A stretch of DNA of 64,000 bases, taken from the NCBI RefSeq assembly GCF_022482905.1, contig NZ_JAKVOI010000001.1:2171958-2235957 (forward strand). Reading direction: 5' to 3'. Under the pieces are notes generated by a model that saw only the letters and a list, made by a program, of their open reading frames with translations, ran no database searches and was not told the origin of the DNA. Source of the stretch: Clostridium sp. GTDB taxonomy: Bacteria; Bacillota; Clostridia; Clostridiales; Clostridiaceae. This document shows positions 26,662 to 35,885 of the stretch, one piece after another; position 1 is the stretch's first letter; the number at the start of each line of letters is the position of its first letter. The position numbers were made by a program, and so were the translations under genes.

Positions 26662-27126
26662 TTGGAATCAACTACAATTCTTGTCATAATATTGGCAATT
26701 TCAGTTCTGGGAAAGGCAAATTCCGTAGCCATTGCAAGCTGCATACTCCTGATTTTAAAACTTCTTAATATAGATAAGTATGTATTTCCCACCCTTCAAC
26801 AGAATGGATTGACATTTGGATTGATACTATTGCTCATGTCTATCTTGATACCTATAGCAAACGGAGATATAAGGTATACGGCCATAAGAAGTGTATTCAC
26901 TTCATGGCTTGGAATATTTGCCCTCTTGATTTCGCTCTTCACAACTTACCTGAGTGGATTGGGGATGCAGTATCTCACCCTTCAAGGGCACAGTGAAATC
27001 ATGCCCTCCCTCATACTCGGCGCAGTAGCTGCTGCAGCTTTTCTCGGAGGTGTCCCTGTAGGCCCCATGATAACTTCCGGTATGATAGCTCTCGGTATAA
27101 AAATCTTTCATAAAATGGGACTTTAA
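26662..27126 (+). CDS. UPF0756 (DUF441) membrane protein
   Basis: 154 residues with about four membrane segments. Visible blocks are LGKANSVAIASCILLILKLL, ILIPIANGDI and AAFLGGVPVGPMITSGM, matching the UPF0756/DUF441 family of unknown function. I choose TTG at 26662, 9 bases after GGAG, which gives the family's usual length. The ATG at 26653 is too close to that site. Monocistronic. Confidence 0.8.
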   Translation: MESTTILVIILAISVLGKANSVAIASCILLILKLLNIDKYVFPTLQQNGLTFGLILLLMSILIPIANGDIRYTAIRSVFTSWLGIFALLISLFTTYLSGLGMQYLTLQGHSEIMPSLILGAVAAAAFLGGVPVGPMITSGMIALGIKIFHKMGL

Positions 27127-27180
27127 ATATAAGTTGCAAATTTATCTATTTGTAGTAGAATTAATAATAACATAATAAAT

Positions 27181-27215
27181 AGTGTATTGCTTCTTCAGCA
27201 GTACACTTTTTATTT
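27181..27215 (+). terminator. Terminator after the UPF0756 gene
   Basis: Stem AGTGTATTGC/GCAGTACACT (one G-U pair), 7-base loop, followed by TTTTTATTTT. Confidence 0.85.
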
Positions 27216-27247
27216 TAAATTTATTATGAAAGACCGAGGTGATTGAA

Positions 27248-28051
27248 ATGAAAAAAGTATTGACTATTGCCGGCTCTGATAGTTCAGGGGGTGCCGGAAT
27301 ACAGGCTGATTTAAAAACAATGAGTGCCCTGGGTGTATTTGGCATGAGTGTTGTTACAGCCATAACGGCTCAGAATACAGTCGGTGTACAGAATGTAATG
27401 GAAGCATCTCCTGAAATCGTTGAATCCCAGATTAGATCAATATTCGATGACATAGAAGTTGATGCTGTAAAAATAGGCATGGTATCAAACAGCAAGAACA
27501 TATCGGTAATAGACAGACTGTTAAAAGAATATAGAGTTAAAAATATAGTACTTGACCCAGTAATGATATCAAAAAGCGGTTATTTTCTATTAAAAGAAGA
27601 AGCACAGGAGCAATTAAAACACCTGATAGGTACAGCAGACCTGGTAACTCCAAATATACCTGAAGCGGAAGTCATATCCGGAATAAAAATATCTGACAAA
27701 GAGGACATGATAAAAGCTGCTTTCAAAATAAAAGAGCTTGGTTGTAAAAACGTGCTTGTAAAAGGAGGCCACAGAGAGAAGGATGCAAATGATGTATTAT
27801 TATTCAACAACAATATATCTTATATGGAATGCAGCAGAATAAACACCAACAATACCCATGGAACCGGATGCACCTTATCTTCTGCCATAGCCTCATACAT
27901 AGCCAGGGGACTTGATTTGGAACAGGCAGTCCTGAATTCAAAAAAATATATAACAAAAGCCATAGAAAATTCCTTTTCCATAGGGCATGGAGTAGGTCCT
28001 GTAGGCCACTTTGTAGAGCTATACAAACAGGCAGGAATTTCTTACAATTAA
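27248..28051 (+). CDS. thiD: Hydroxymethylpyrimidine/phosphomethylpyrimidine kinase
   Basis: 267-residue ribokinase-fold enzyme that phosphorylates HMP and HMP-P for thiamine synthesis or salvage. It shows TIAGSDSSGGAGIQADLKTM at the N-terminus, VLVKGGHREKDANDVLL and the anion-hole motif NTHGTGCTLSSAIAS. The ATG lies 9 bases after GAGGTG. First gene of thiD-thiM-thiE. No TPP riboswitch is visible in the 120 bases upstream. Confidence 0.95.
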   Translation: MKKVLTIAGSDSSGGAGIQADLKTMSALGVFGMSVVTAITAQNTVGVQNVMEASPEIVESQIRSIFDDIEVDAVKIGMVSNSKNISVIDRLLKEYRVKNIVLDPVMISKSGYFLLKEEAQEQLKHLIGTADLVTPNIPEAEVISGIKISDKEDMIKAAFKIKELGCKNVLVKGGHREKDANDVLLFNNNISYMECSRINTNNTHGTGCTLSSAIASYIARGLDLEQAVLNSKKYITKAIENSFSIGHGVGPVGHFVELYKQAGISYN

Positions 28052-28092
28052 AATATAAAATTTTTGATCTATACAAACAGGAGGGAAATATA

Positions 28093-28902
28093 ATGAATGG
28101 TTCAAATTTGGACAGAGTCTTAAACGTATTGCCCCGAGTAAGGGAGAAAGTTCCACTTGTTCACTGCATTACAAATCATGTTACAATCAATGACTGCGCA
28201 AACATACTTCTCTCGTATGGTGCCTCTCCTGCCATGTGCGAAGCATATGACGAAGTATTTGATTTTGTAAAAATATCTCAGGCTCTTTACATAAATCTTG
28301 GCACCTTGAACAAAGAGCAGGAAGCTTCTGTAGTTCTTGCAGCCCAATCTGCAAAGATAAACAACATTCCAGTAATTCTTGATCCCGTGGCATGTGCTGC
28401 GATTCCCAAAAAAGTTCAGGTAATAAACAGAATTTTTGAAGTCGGCAAAGTGGATATTATAAAGGGGAATATAGGAGAAATAAATTTTCTTGCAGGAAAA
28501 TCTTCAAAGGTAAAAGGCGTGGATTCCCTGGATAGTTCAGAAGGAGCACTGGAAAGCTGTATAACATTGTCCAAAAAGTATAATTGCACTGTAGCTGCAA
28601 CAGGCAAAGAGGACTTTATAACAAATGGCAGAGAAAGTGCAATAGTACAAAACGGCACGGATATGCTGACCAAAATAACAGGTGCAGGATGTATGCTCGG
28701 CGCACTCTGCGGCGCAGCAGCAGGGGCGTGTGATGACAATTTTATAGCTGCAACTGCCGCTATACTGTCAATGAATATAGCTGCCGAAGAAGCTTTTAAA
28801 CAGGCAAAGGCTCCTGGAAGCTTCAGGGTGAAATTGATCGATTCAATATATGAGTTGAATTATGACAAATTAAAGGAAGGTGAAAAAATAATATGGAAGT
28901 AG
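28093..28902 (+). CDS. thiM: Hydroxyethylthiazole kinase
   Basis: 269 residues. Phosphorylates salvaged hydroxyethylthiazole. It shows [46 protein letters not shown] and [19 protein letters not shown]. It follows thiD by about 40 bases and overlaps thiE by 10 bases. Confidence 0.96.
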   Translation: MNGSNLDRVLNVLPRVREKVPLVHCITNHVTINDCANILLSYGASPAMCEAYDEVFDFVKISQALYINLGTLNKEQEASVVLAAQSAKINNIPVILDPVACAAIPKKVQVINRIFEVGKVDIIKGNIGEINFLAGKSSKVKGVDSLDSSEGALESCITLSKKYNCTVAATGKEDFITNGRESAIVQNGTDMLTKITGAGCMLGALCGAAAGACDDNFIAATAAILSMNIAAEEAFKQAKAPGSFRVKLIDSIYELNYDKLKEGEKIIWK

Positions 28903-29510
28903 ATTATAGTTTGTATCTTGTAACAGACAGGAGATTTATTGGATCAAAACCTTTGAAAAAAGCAGTTGAAGAGGCAATATTAGGTGGGGTTACCCTAGTT
29001 CAGATAAGGGAAAAGAATGCATCTTCAAGAGAATTTTACAGCACGGCACTTGAAGTCAAGGAAATTACCCAATATTATAAAATTCCCATCATAATAGATG
29101 ACAGGATAGATATAGCCCAGGCCGTTGAAGCTGATGGAGTACATTTAGGTCAAACCGATATTCCACTTGTCACAGCAAGAAAAATACTCGGAGACAACAA
29201 AATAATAGGCATATCCGTTGGAAACATTAAAGAAGCCATTGAAGCTGAAAAGGGCGGTGCAGATTATCTCGGCATAGGTACAATATTCAATACCGGAACG
29301 AAGAAAGACATAAATAAACTTATAGGAATAGATGGCCTTCGTAAGATTTATGACAGCATAAACATACCCGCAGTTGCCATAGGAGGAATAGGTCCGGATA
29401 ATTTCAAGGAAGTACTTTCCACGGGTGTAGATGGCATAGCTGTTGTATCTGCAATACTTGGAAGTAAAGACATAACTTCCGCAGCAAAGCAGTTAACAGC
29501 TATACATTAA
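28893..29510 (+). CDS. thiE: Thiamine phosphate synthase
   Basis: 205-residue TIM barrel joining HMP-PP and thiazole phosphate into thiamine phosphate. Motifs are [54 protein letters not shown] and [10 protein letters not shown]. Its start overlaps the end of thiM. With thiD and thiM it forms a complete salvage set; thiC and thiazole-synthesis genes are absent here. Confidence 0.96.
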   Translation: MEVDYSLYLVTDRRFIGSKPLKKAVEEAILGGVTLVQIREKNASSREFYSTALEVKEITQYYKIPIIIDDRIDIAQAVEADGVHLGQTDIPLVTARKILGDNKIIGISVGNIKEAIEAEKGGADYLGIGTIFNTGTKKDINKLIGIDGLRKIYDSINIPAVAIGGIGPDNFKEVLSTGVDGIAVVSAILGSKDITSAAKQLTAIH

Positions 29511-29536
29511 ATATTCTAATAAATGGACATCTTTAA

Positions 29537-29575
29537 CGGACTCTGTTATTTCCTACCAGCAGAGTCCGATTTTTC
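29537..29575 (+). terminator. Terminator of the thi operon
   Basis: Stem CGGACTCTG/CAGAGTCCG with a 14-base loop, followed by ATTTTTC. Its sequence overlaps the 3' end of a possible small gene on the other strand. Confidence 0.88.
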
Positions 29576-29659
29576 TTCCCTGTTTTCCTCACTGTCTTCC
29601 ATACACTCTTTAAGACATTCTTCTATTACATCTTCTGTTATTATAAAATTACTTTTCAA
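29546..29659 (-). CDS. Possible small acidic protein (37 residues)
   Basis: On the minus strand a GGGGG site lies 8 bases before a TTG that opens 37 codons: hydrophobic-acidic start (SNFIITEDVIEECLKECMED) then a charged tail ending SDSAGRK. Two cysteines lie four residues apart. It ends inside the loop of the thi terminator. I recognise no family. It fills the otherwise unexplained 245 bases between thiE and pepT. Confidence 0.4.
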   Translation of the reverse strand: MKSNFIITEDVIEECLKECMEDSEENREEKSDSAGRK

Positions 29660-29756
29660 TTCATGTTCCCCCTTTTGTAGTGCTCATATGAATATTAAGT
29701 CTAACTTTAATATTATATGTAGTTCATACAAAAATTATTCCATGAATTTTTGTAAA

Positions 29757-30983
29757 TTATAATTTTGCCGTCAATTTTATTATATTTACTATAACCTCAA
29801 TGGCCTTTTCCATTGCAAATACAGGAATATACTCATATCTTCCATGAAAATTATGTCCTCCTGTAAATATATTTGGAGTTGGAAGTCCTTCAAAAGAAAG
29901 TCTTGCTCCATCGGTACCGCCTCTGATTGCAGATATTTTTGGTTCTACATCTGCCATATTCATAGCCTCAGCTGCAATATCTACTATATACTTAACAGGT
30001 TCTATCTTCTCTCTCATATTGCTGTACTGATCTTCTACATTAATTTTCACTATGTTCCTTCCATACTTTTTACAGATAATCTCCCCACAATTTTGAATAA
30101 ATTTTTTCCTTTTTTCAAAATTATCTCTGTCAAAGTCCCTTATTATATAAGATAAACGCGTTTGCTCTACTCCACCTTTTATAGAAACAATATGGTAAAA
30201 GCCCTGATATCCTTCCGTAGTTTCCGGAGTTTCATCTGCAGGAAGCATATCCATGAATTCACTGGCAACAAGCATGGAATTTATCATCTTTCCCTTTGCA
30301 GATCCCGGATGCACATTTCTTCCCCCGATCTTTATTTCTGCGGAAGCCGCATTGAAGTTTTCAAATTCCAGTTCCCCAATTTCGCCTCCATCTACCGTGT
30401 AGGCAAATTGAGCATTGAATTTTTTAATATCAAAATGATCAGCTCCCTGCCCAACCTCTTCATCAGGAGTGAAAGCTATTTTGATATCTCCATGCTGTAT
30501 TTCAGGATGCCTTATAATATATTCTGCGGCAGCCATTATTTCTGCTATACCAGCTTTGTCATCCGCCCCAAGTAATGTATTTCCATCTGTAGTTATCAGG
30601 GTTTTCCCTTTATATCTTTCAATTTCCGGAAAATCTTCAGTCTTCAATACTATATTGTCTTTTTCATTGAGGACTATATCCTTTCCATCATAATTCTCAA
30701 TTATTTTGGGATTTACATTGCTCCCCGAGATTTCAGGACTTGTATCCATATGGGAAATAAGCCCTAGGCATGGCACTTTTCCATCTATATTGCCTTCTAT
30801 TGAAGCCATTACATATCCGTTTTTATCCAGAGACACATCTGTGAGTCCTATATCATTCAATTCTTCTGAAAGTTGTTCTGCAAGCTTCAGCTGCTTTTCA
30901 GTAGTGGGAATTCTGTCAGATTCTTCACTTGATCTTGTATCAAATCCGACGTATCTTAAAAATTTATCAACAACTCTTTCCAT
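29757..30983 (-). CDS. pepT: Peptidase T (tripeptide aminopeptidase)
   Basis: 408-residue M20-family zinc peptidase that removes the N-terminal residue of tripeptides in the cytoplasm. It shows LGLISHMDTSPEISG (metal His and catalytic Asp), GADDKAGIAEIMAA (bridging Asp), TPDEEVGQGADHFD (catalytic Glu and metal Glu), and GGTDGARLSFEGLPTPNIFTG split near the C-terminus. The ATG is set by GGGGAGG. It lies 19 bases downstream of addA. Confidence 0.96.
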   Translation of the reverse strand: MERVVDKFLRYVGFDTRSSEESDRIPTTEKQLKLAEQLSEELNDIGLTDVSLDKNGYVMASIEGNIDGKVPCLGLISHMDTSPEISGSNVNPKIIENYDGKDIVLNEKDNIVLKTEDFPEIERYKGKTLITTDGNTLLGADDKAGIAEIMAAAEYIIRHPEIQHGDIKIAFTPDEEVGQGADHFDIKKFNAQFAYTVDGGEIGELEFENFNAASAEIKIGGRNVHPGSAKGKMINSMLVASEFMDMLPADETPETTEGYQGFYHIVSIKGGVEQTRLSYIIRDFDRDNFEKRKKFIQNCGEIICKKYGRNIVKINVEDQYSNMREKIEPVKYIVDIAAEAMNMADVEPKISAIRGGTDGARLSFEGLPTPNIFTGGHNFHGRYEYIPVFAMEKAIEVIVNIIKLTAKL

Positions 30984-31002
30984 TTGAACTTCCTCCCCAA
31001 AA

Positions 31003-34000
31003 TTAAATCTCAAGCTGAGTATTTTTGTGGAACAAGTACAAGTACCTTTCTTTGACTTTCATACCTGTCATCTTTTCAATGGCTCTCGAATAATAGTCAA
31101 TCTGTATTTTATACCTGTTTCTCACAGCTTCAAGGTCTTCTACATAATCAGTCTTGTAGTCCAAAAGTACAATTCCGTCTTTCTCTTTAAAATAACAGTC
31201 AATTATACCCTGTATAAGTACTTTTTCGTTTTTGCCTATATATTCAGGTAAATTCCCATATATATCCCCGCTGTCTATTTGCATATAAAATGGAATCTCC
31301 CTGTATACATTGCGGACTTTTCTCATTCTCATTCCCAGATCGGAACTAAAAAACCTGAATATTTTATGTGGAAAAATTACTCTGCTTTCCTTTTCCGTAA
31401 TAAATTTTCTAGATACAAGCTCCTGTACCTGCTCCCTTATATCATTTTCCGAGTCGACCTTGCTGATATCCATATGCTGCATTACGAGATGAACAAGCGT
31501 CCCCCTTTGAGATGGTGATATTCTGCTTTTTTCATCGATGAAATGAGGCTTTTTGAGATTTACATTTTCCACGAACTCACTACTTTCTTCCCTGTCAATA
31601 ATATCAAATTTCCTCTTCAATTCCGATACTGAAAATTTGGCTGGGATTTCAGAAGCCTCATAATATCTGTACTTCCAGTCAAGCCTTCTCGCTATTTCTT
31701 CATAATACCTGCTCTTCTCCTGATTTGAAGCTGTTTGCCTTATATAATCTATAATATCATATTCAGAGTTATCCTTCCGCTCCCTGAAAAGACTTTCTCT
31801 CTTCCATAAATTAATGGTCCATTTTGAACAATCATCAGATAAAATATTATCATCCGTCTCGTAAGATCCTGCTTTCCTGAGAGTTTCACCATCTCTATGC
31901 CTTACCAGTGCCTCTCCTATCCAGTCAAGATAATTTTTAGCACCGGCAAGTGCATATTCAGGTACCTTGTGTTCATCTACAATTGATTCTTCACACCATC
32001 TTCTGCAGTTTTTTTCAACGTTGCTTATCATTCCCGTTATGATGAGTTTTTCCTTTGCCCTTGTAAATGCTACGTAAAGTATCCTCATCTCCTCTGAAAT
32101 AGTTTCAATTTTAATCCTTCTCTTCAATATCTGTTTTATTATAGTAGGATACCGTATTCTTCTCTCAGAATCCACATAATCAGGTCCAAGGCCCAGTTGT
32201 TCATTGAAAAGCACGGGCTTACCCATATCCATCATATTGAAATTCTTGCCTGCTCCCGCAAAAATAACTACGGGAAACTCCAGTCCTTTGCTCTTGTGTA
32301 CACTCATTATTCTGACTACATTTTCATCTTCACCTAATATTCTGGCACTTCCCATGTCCCCACTGCTGCTTCTAAGTTTACCTATGAAATTTATAAAATT
32401 AAACAATCCTTTATAGCTGCTGTTTTCATACTGTTCGGCCTTTTGAAACAGCATTCTCAAGTTTGCCTGTCTCTGGACACCGCCAGGCATTGCCCCTACA
32501 AATCCATAGTATCCCGTATCCATGTATAAATACCACAGGAACTCGTCTATGGGCATATAGATAACTTTTTTTCTCCAGTTGTTCAATTGAATTATAAAAT
32601 TATTCACTTTGCTTCTCAAATTGTCATCTATGTTATCTACAGAATAACCATCAGAAGACTTCAGCGTGCAATTCTTGAGTGCCTCATAAAATGGAACATC
32701 TTTATTTACCATTCTTATATCTATAAGTTCCTCCGGTGAAAATGACTCTATTGGTGAACGAAGTACCGATATGAGAGGTATGTCCTGGATAGGATTATCT
32801 ATTATCTGAAGCAGACTCATAATTGTCCTTATCTCGATAGTTTCAAAATAGCCTGTTGATGCGTCTGCAAAAACTGGTATTCTCAGATTATTTAACTCTT
32901 CTACCACTGCAGGTGACCAATTTTTTGTAGCACGCATTAGAATAACTATGTCCTTATACATTATCGGCCTGTAGGCATTTATATTTCTGTCATATACCTT
33001 TTTTCTAAAACCATCCTGTGTATTTACAAGTGCATTTATTTTATTCGCTATGAGCCTTGCTTCAATTCGGATATCATCATCTAAATCCTCTTCACTTTCT
33101 TCTCCGGCAACCTTGTCTATAATATGGAGTTCTATGCTCTCACCTTCAAAAATGTCCCTGTCATCTGAAAACTGCGGGTATACTGCCCCACTTTTAAGCT
33201 CTTCCTCCGTGTCATATTCAAGCTCACCTACTTCCCTGCACATTATCTGCTTGAATATAAAATTTACTCCATCTATTATTTCAGGCCTGCTTCTAAAGTT
33301 TTTAAACAATTTTATTCTTCTATTCATTTCATCTTCATCGTCAGAGTAACTATTGTATTTTTCCATAAACAGCTCCGGTTTTGCCTGTCTGAACCTGTAT
33401 ATGCTCTGCTTTACATCCCCGACCATAAATAGATTTGAAGCTTCATCCTTCCTGCCTATCATGTTTATTATAGTCTCCTGAACCAAATTACTGTCCTGAT
33501 ATTCGTCTATAAATATTTCCTCGAAAAAGTTTCTATAATAAATTGCAGTATCGGAAGTCACAACTTTTCCACCACTATCTTTGTTATGTGTCAATATATC
33601 CAAGCATAAATGTTCTATGTCACTAAAGTCTACTATGTCTCTCTCTTTCTTTTTGGATGAATACTTATTATCAAAATCATTTACCAGATCAACCAGAGAT
33701 CTCATAAGAGGATACATATCTTTGATGCTTTTCCCGATATCCTCTGTATATCCAAATATATTATCCTGTATTTGCTTTATCGACTTTTTTACATCATTTC
33801 GCATTTTGACTACTCTTTGTTTTATTTCATCATTGGAGTTTTTATTTTTGACTGGAGCAAGCTTGCCGAACTTGAAGCTGTTGATTTCCCTCATCAACTC
33901 TCTCCATTGCTCCAGGCCAAGCAGCTCTTCAAAATTGTGAATATCTTCATAAAAGGTATTTTCATATGCCTGAAGTCCTGTATCACTATGTATCAGTTCC

Positions 34001-34701
34001 ACTGCACTTTTAAGCTTATATATCAATCCCCTGATCTCCTGTTTCAAGTTCGCAATAATTGTATATGCCCACTTTGAAACTTCAAAATTAAAATTACTGT
34101 CAAGATTAAAATTCTCAGCAGCCCAATCAAGCCATTTTTCAGGCCACGGAACACTCCGGGAAAATTCATATAGATCCAAAACCATCTTTTTTACTTTGGA
34201 ATCATCTTTATCACCATAGGAATCCACAAGAAGAATAAAATTCTTATCATTGCAGTCGTACTTTTCTTCAAAAAGCTCCAGAACTGAATCCTGCTTCAAA
34301 AGTATAATCTCTTCATTATTTGCCACCCTGAAATTAGGATCGATATCCACAAGATGAAAATTATCCCTTATGACTTTAAGGCAGAAAGAATGCATAGTCA
34401 TAATGTTCGACTGATTCAAAAGTGTAAGCTGTCTTTGAAGCTTTTTTGACTGGAAATTTTCTTCCAGGCTCTTTTGGATCTCTTCACCTATTCTCTCCTT
34501 CATCTCGGAAGCCGCTGCATTTGTATAAGTTACAACTAGTAATCTGTCTATATCAATATCTGAATTTTCACCTATTATCTTTTGTATTATCCTGTTTACA
34601 AGAACTGCAGTTTTACCAGCTCCCGCCCCTGCAGCTACCAGAATATTAGCCTTTTCAGAAAATATTGCCCTTTTCTGTTCATCTGTCCATTTTGTACTCA
34701 C
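31003..34701 (-). CDS. addA: ATP-dependent helicase/nuclease subunit A (AddA)
   Basis: About 1232 residues. UvrD-type helicase motifs: ILVAAGAGAGKTAVLVNRI (Walker A), IFIDEYQDSNLVQE (Walker B), GDVKQSIYRFRQAKPELF, MSVHKSKGLEFPVVI and LYVAFTRAKEKLII. The C-terminal RecB-type nuclease has GIVLLDYKTDYV. It should process double-strand breaks with AddB. GTG at 34701 is preferred (AAGGTG 6 bases upstream). Unlike the usual addB-addA pair, the gene just upstream is a diguanylate cyclase and addB is not in this window. Confidence 0.95.
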   Translation of the reverse strand: MSTKWTDEQKRAIFSEKANILVAAGAGAGKTAVLVNRIIQKIIGENSDIDIDRLLVVTYTNAAASEMKERIGEEIQKSLEENFQSKKLQRQLTLLNQSNIMTMHSFCLKVIRDNFHLVDIDPNFRVANNEEIILLKQDSVLELFEEKYDCNDKNFILLVDSYGDKDDSKVKKMVLDLYEFSRSVPWPEKWLDWAAENFNLDSNFNFEVSKWAYTIIANLKQEIRGLIYKLKSAVELIHSDTGLQAYENTFYEDIHNFEELLGLEQWRELMREINSFKFGKLAPVKNKNSNDEIKQRVVKMRNDVKKSIKQIQDNIFGYTEDIGKSIKDMYPLMRSLVDLVNDFDNKYSSKKKERDIVDFSDIEHLCLDILTHNKDSGGKVVTSDTAIYYRNFFEEIFIDEYQDSNLVQETIINMIGRKDEASNLFMVGDVKQSIYRFRQAKPELFMEKYNSYSDDEDEMNRRIKLFKNFRSRPEIIDGVNFIFKQIMCREVGELEYDTEEELKSGAVYPQFSDDRDIFEGESIELHIIDKVAGEESEEDLDDDIRIEARLIANKINALVNTQDGFRKKVYDRNINAYRPIMYKDIVILMRATKNWSPAVVEELNNLRIPVFADASTGYFETIEIRTIMSLLQIIDNPIQDIPLISVLRSPIESFSPEELIDIRMVNKDVPFYEALKNCTLKSSDGYSVDNIDDNLRSKVNNFIIQLNNWRKKVIYMPIDEFLWYLYMDTGYYGFVGAMPGGVQRQANLRMLFQKAEQYENSSYKGLFNFINFIGKLRSSSGDMGSARILGEDENVVRIMSVHKSKGLEFPVVIFAGAGKNFNMMDMGKPVLFNEQLGLGPDYVDSERRIRYPTIIKQILKRRIKIETISEEMRILYVAFTRAKEKLIITGMISNVEKNCRRWCEESIVDEHKVPEYALAGAKNYLDWIGEALVRHRDGETLRKAGSYETDDNILSDDCSKWTINLWKRESLFRERKDNSEYDIIDYIRQTASNQEKSRYYEEIARRLDWKYRYYEASEIPAKFSVSELKRKFDIIDREESSEFVENVNLKKPHFIDEKSRISPSQRGTLVHLVMQHMDISKVDSENDIREQVQELVSRKFITEKESRVIFPHKIFRFFSSDLGMRMRKVRNVYREIPFYMQIDSGDIYGNLPEYIGKNEKVLIQGIIDCYFKEKDGIVLLDYKTDYVEDLEAVRNRYKIQIDYYSRAIEKMTGMKVKERYLYLFHKNTQLEI

Positions 34702-34714
34702 AACTATCACCTTT

Positions 34715-35782
34715 TTACATAATCACTCTGTTTTTACCAGAATTCTTTGCCCTATATAGATTTACATCCGCTTCCCTTATCATCTTTTCTACATCGTCAC
34801 TGCTGTTATGTGATACACTGATACCTATTGAAACAGTTACATGAGAAGAAATCTCTCCATAATCTATAGATGTATTCATTATTTTCATCTTTATGCTGCA
34901 CATTCTATGGTATACATCCTCTTCTCTCTTTACATCATACATATACACTATAATTTCTTCTCCACCATACCTGGCAACTATATCTTCATTTCTGAGATTG
35001 CTCTTGATTATACTGCTTACCTGTCTCAGCACCTTGTCTCCATACTGATGTCCAAAAGTATCATTGCATTTCTTGAAATCATCTATATCTATCATTATAA
35101 TTGCAAAACCATTTTCACAATTTTTCACCTTGTCATTTATTACGGAGAAAAAATAATTTCTGTTGAAAAGTCCTGTTAAAAAATCCCTTTGCGAATTTTC
35201 CTTTATTTGATTATAAAGGCGGTTGTTTTCTATGCACATGGCAATTTGATTGCTGACAGCATTTAATAGTTTTATGTGCTCCATATTTAGGTAATTGTAT
35301 ATATTATGTTCAACTACAATGGCACCTAAAAGGTCATCCTGCAGATATATGGGAATAAATATGGCTGAATGAATTTCCACATCTTCCCTTCCAAGGTATA
35401 TATTGCTTTTGGAATTTGTCAGACTTATTTTGGGTTTGGAAACATTTCCTAGATTGAATTTATATACGCTGGAATGATGCCGTGTATTTTCCAGATTTGA
35501 TACTTTCAGCTTCAATTTTCTATTTTCAACCAGGTATATACTTGAATAAGTTACTCCCAAAATTCCAATCATTATATCATTTACAGTAGAAACTATCTCC
35601 TCATCTTCAAGATACTTGTTAACATATTGGCTTATTTCAACTATCAACGACATCATATCCAATTTCTTGTCCAGTTCCATAATTTTTCTGCTCTGTTTTT
35701 GCATAATATCTTCAGCCATTTTCTGATAGTCTTCATACTCTTTTTTCAATTGATTATACTTTTCCAATAATGACATAAACAT
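34715..35782 (-). CDS. GAF-GGDEF diguanylate cyclase
   Basis: 355 residues: an N-terminal coiled coil (about 3-45), a GAF-like sensor (about 50-185), and a GGDEF domain (about 195-355) with DFLTGLFNRNYFF, DIDDFKKCNDTFGHQYGD and active-site RYGGEEI. An RxxD inhibitory site (RNED) lies five residues before GGEE, so product inhibition is likely. It should make cyclic di-GMP in response to an unknown cytoplasmic ligand. It lies 13 bases upstream of addA and probably shares its transcript, which is unusual. Confidence 0.92.
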   Translation of the reverse strand: MFMSLLEKYNQLKKEYEDYQKMAEDIMQKQSRKIMELDKKLDMMSLIVEISQYVNKYLEDEEIVSTVNDIMIGILGVTYSSIYLVENRKLKLKVSNLENTRHHSSVYKFNLGNVSKPKISLTNSKSNIYLGREDVEIHSAIFIPIYLQDDLLGAIVVEHNIYNYLNMEHIKLLNAVSNQIAMCIENNRLYNQIKENSQRDFLTGLFNRNYFFSVINDKVKNCENGFAIIMIDIDDFKKCNDTFGHQYGDKVLRQVSSIIKSNLRNEDIVARYGGEEIIVYMYDVKREEDVYHRMCSIKMKIMNTSIDYGEISSHVTVSIGISVSHNSSDDVEKMIREADVNLYRAKNSGKNRVIM

Positions 35783-35885
35783 AAAACTTCTTCTCCTCTA
35801 TTATAAAAACACTATCCATATTTCATGAAAAATACATCCATAAAAGATATAACATAAACTTAAGAAGAGACAACCAGACCATTTA

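Noticed and set aside
31003-34701. UvrD or PcrA helicase instead of AddA
   Set aside because: The length and the C-terminal RecB-type nuclease motif LLDYKTDYV fit AddA only.
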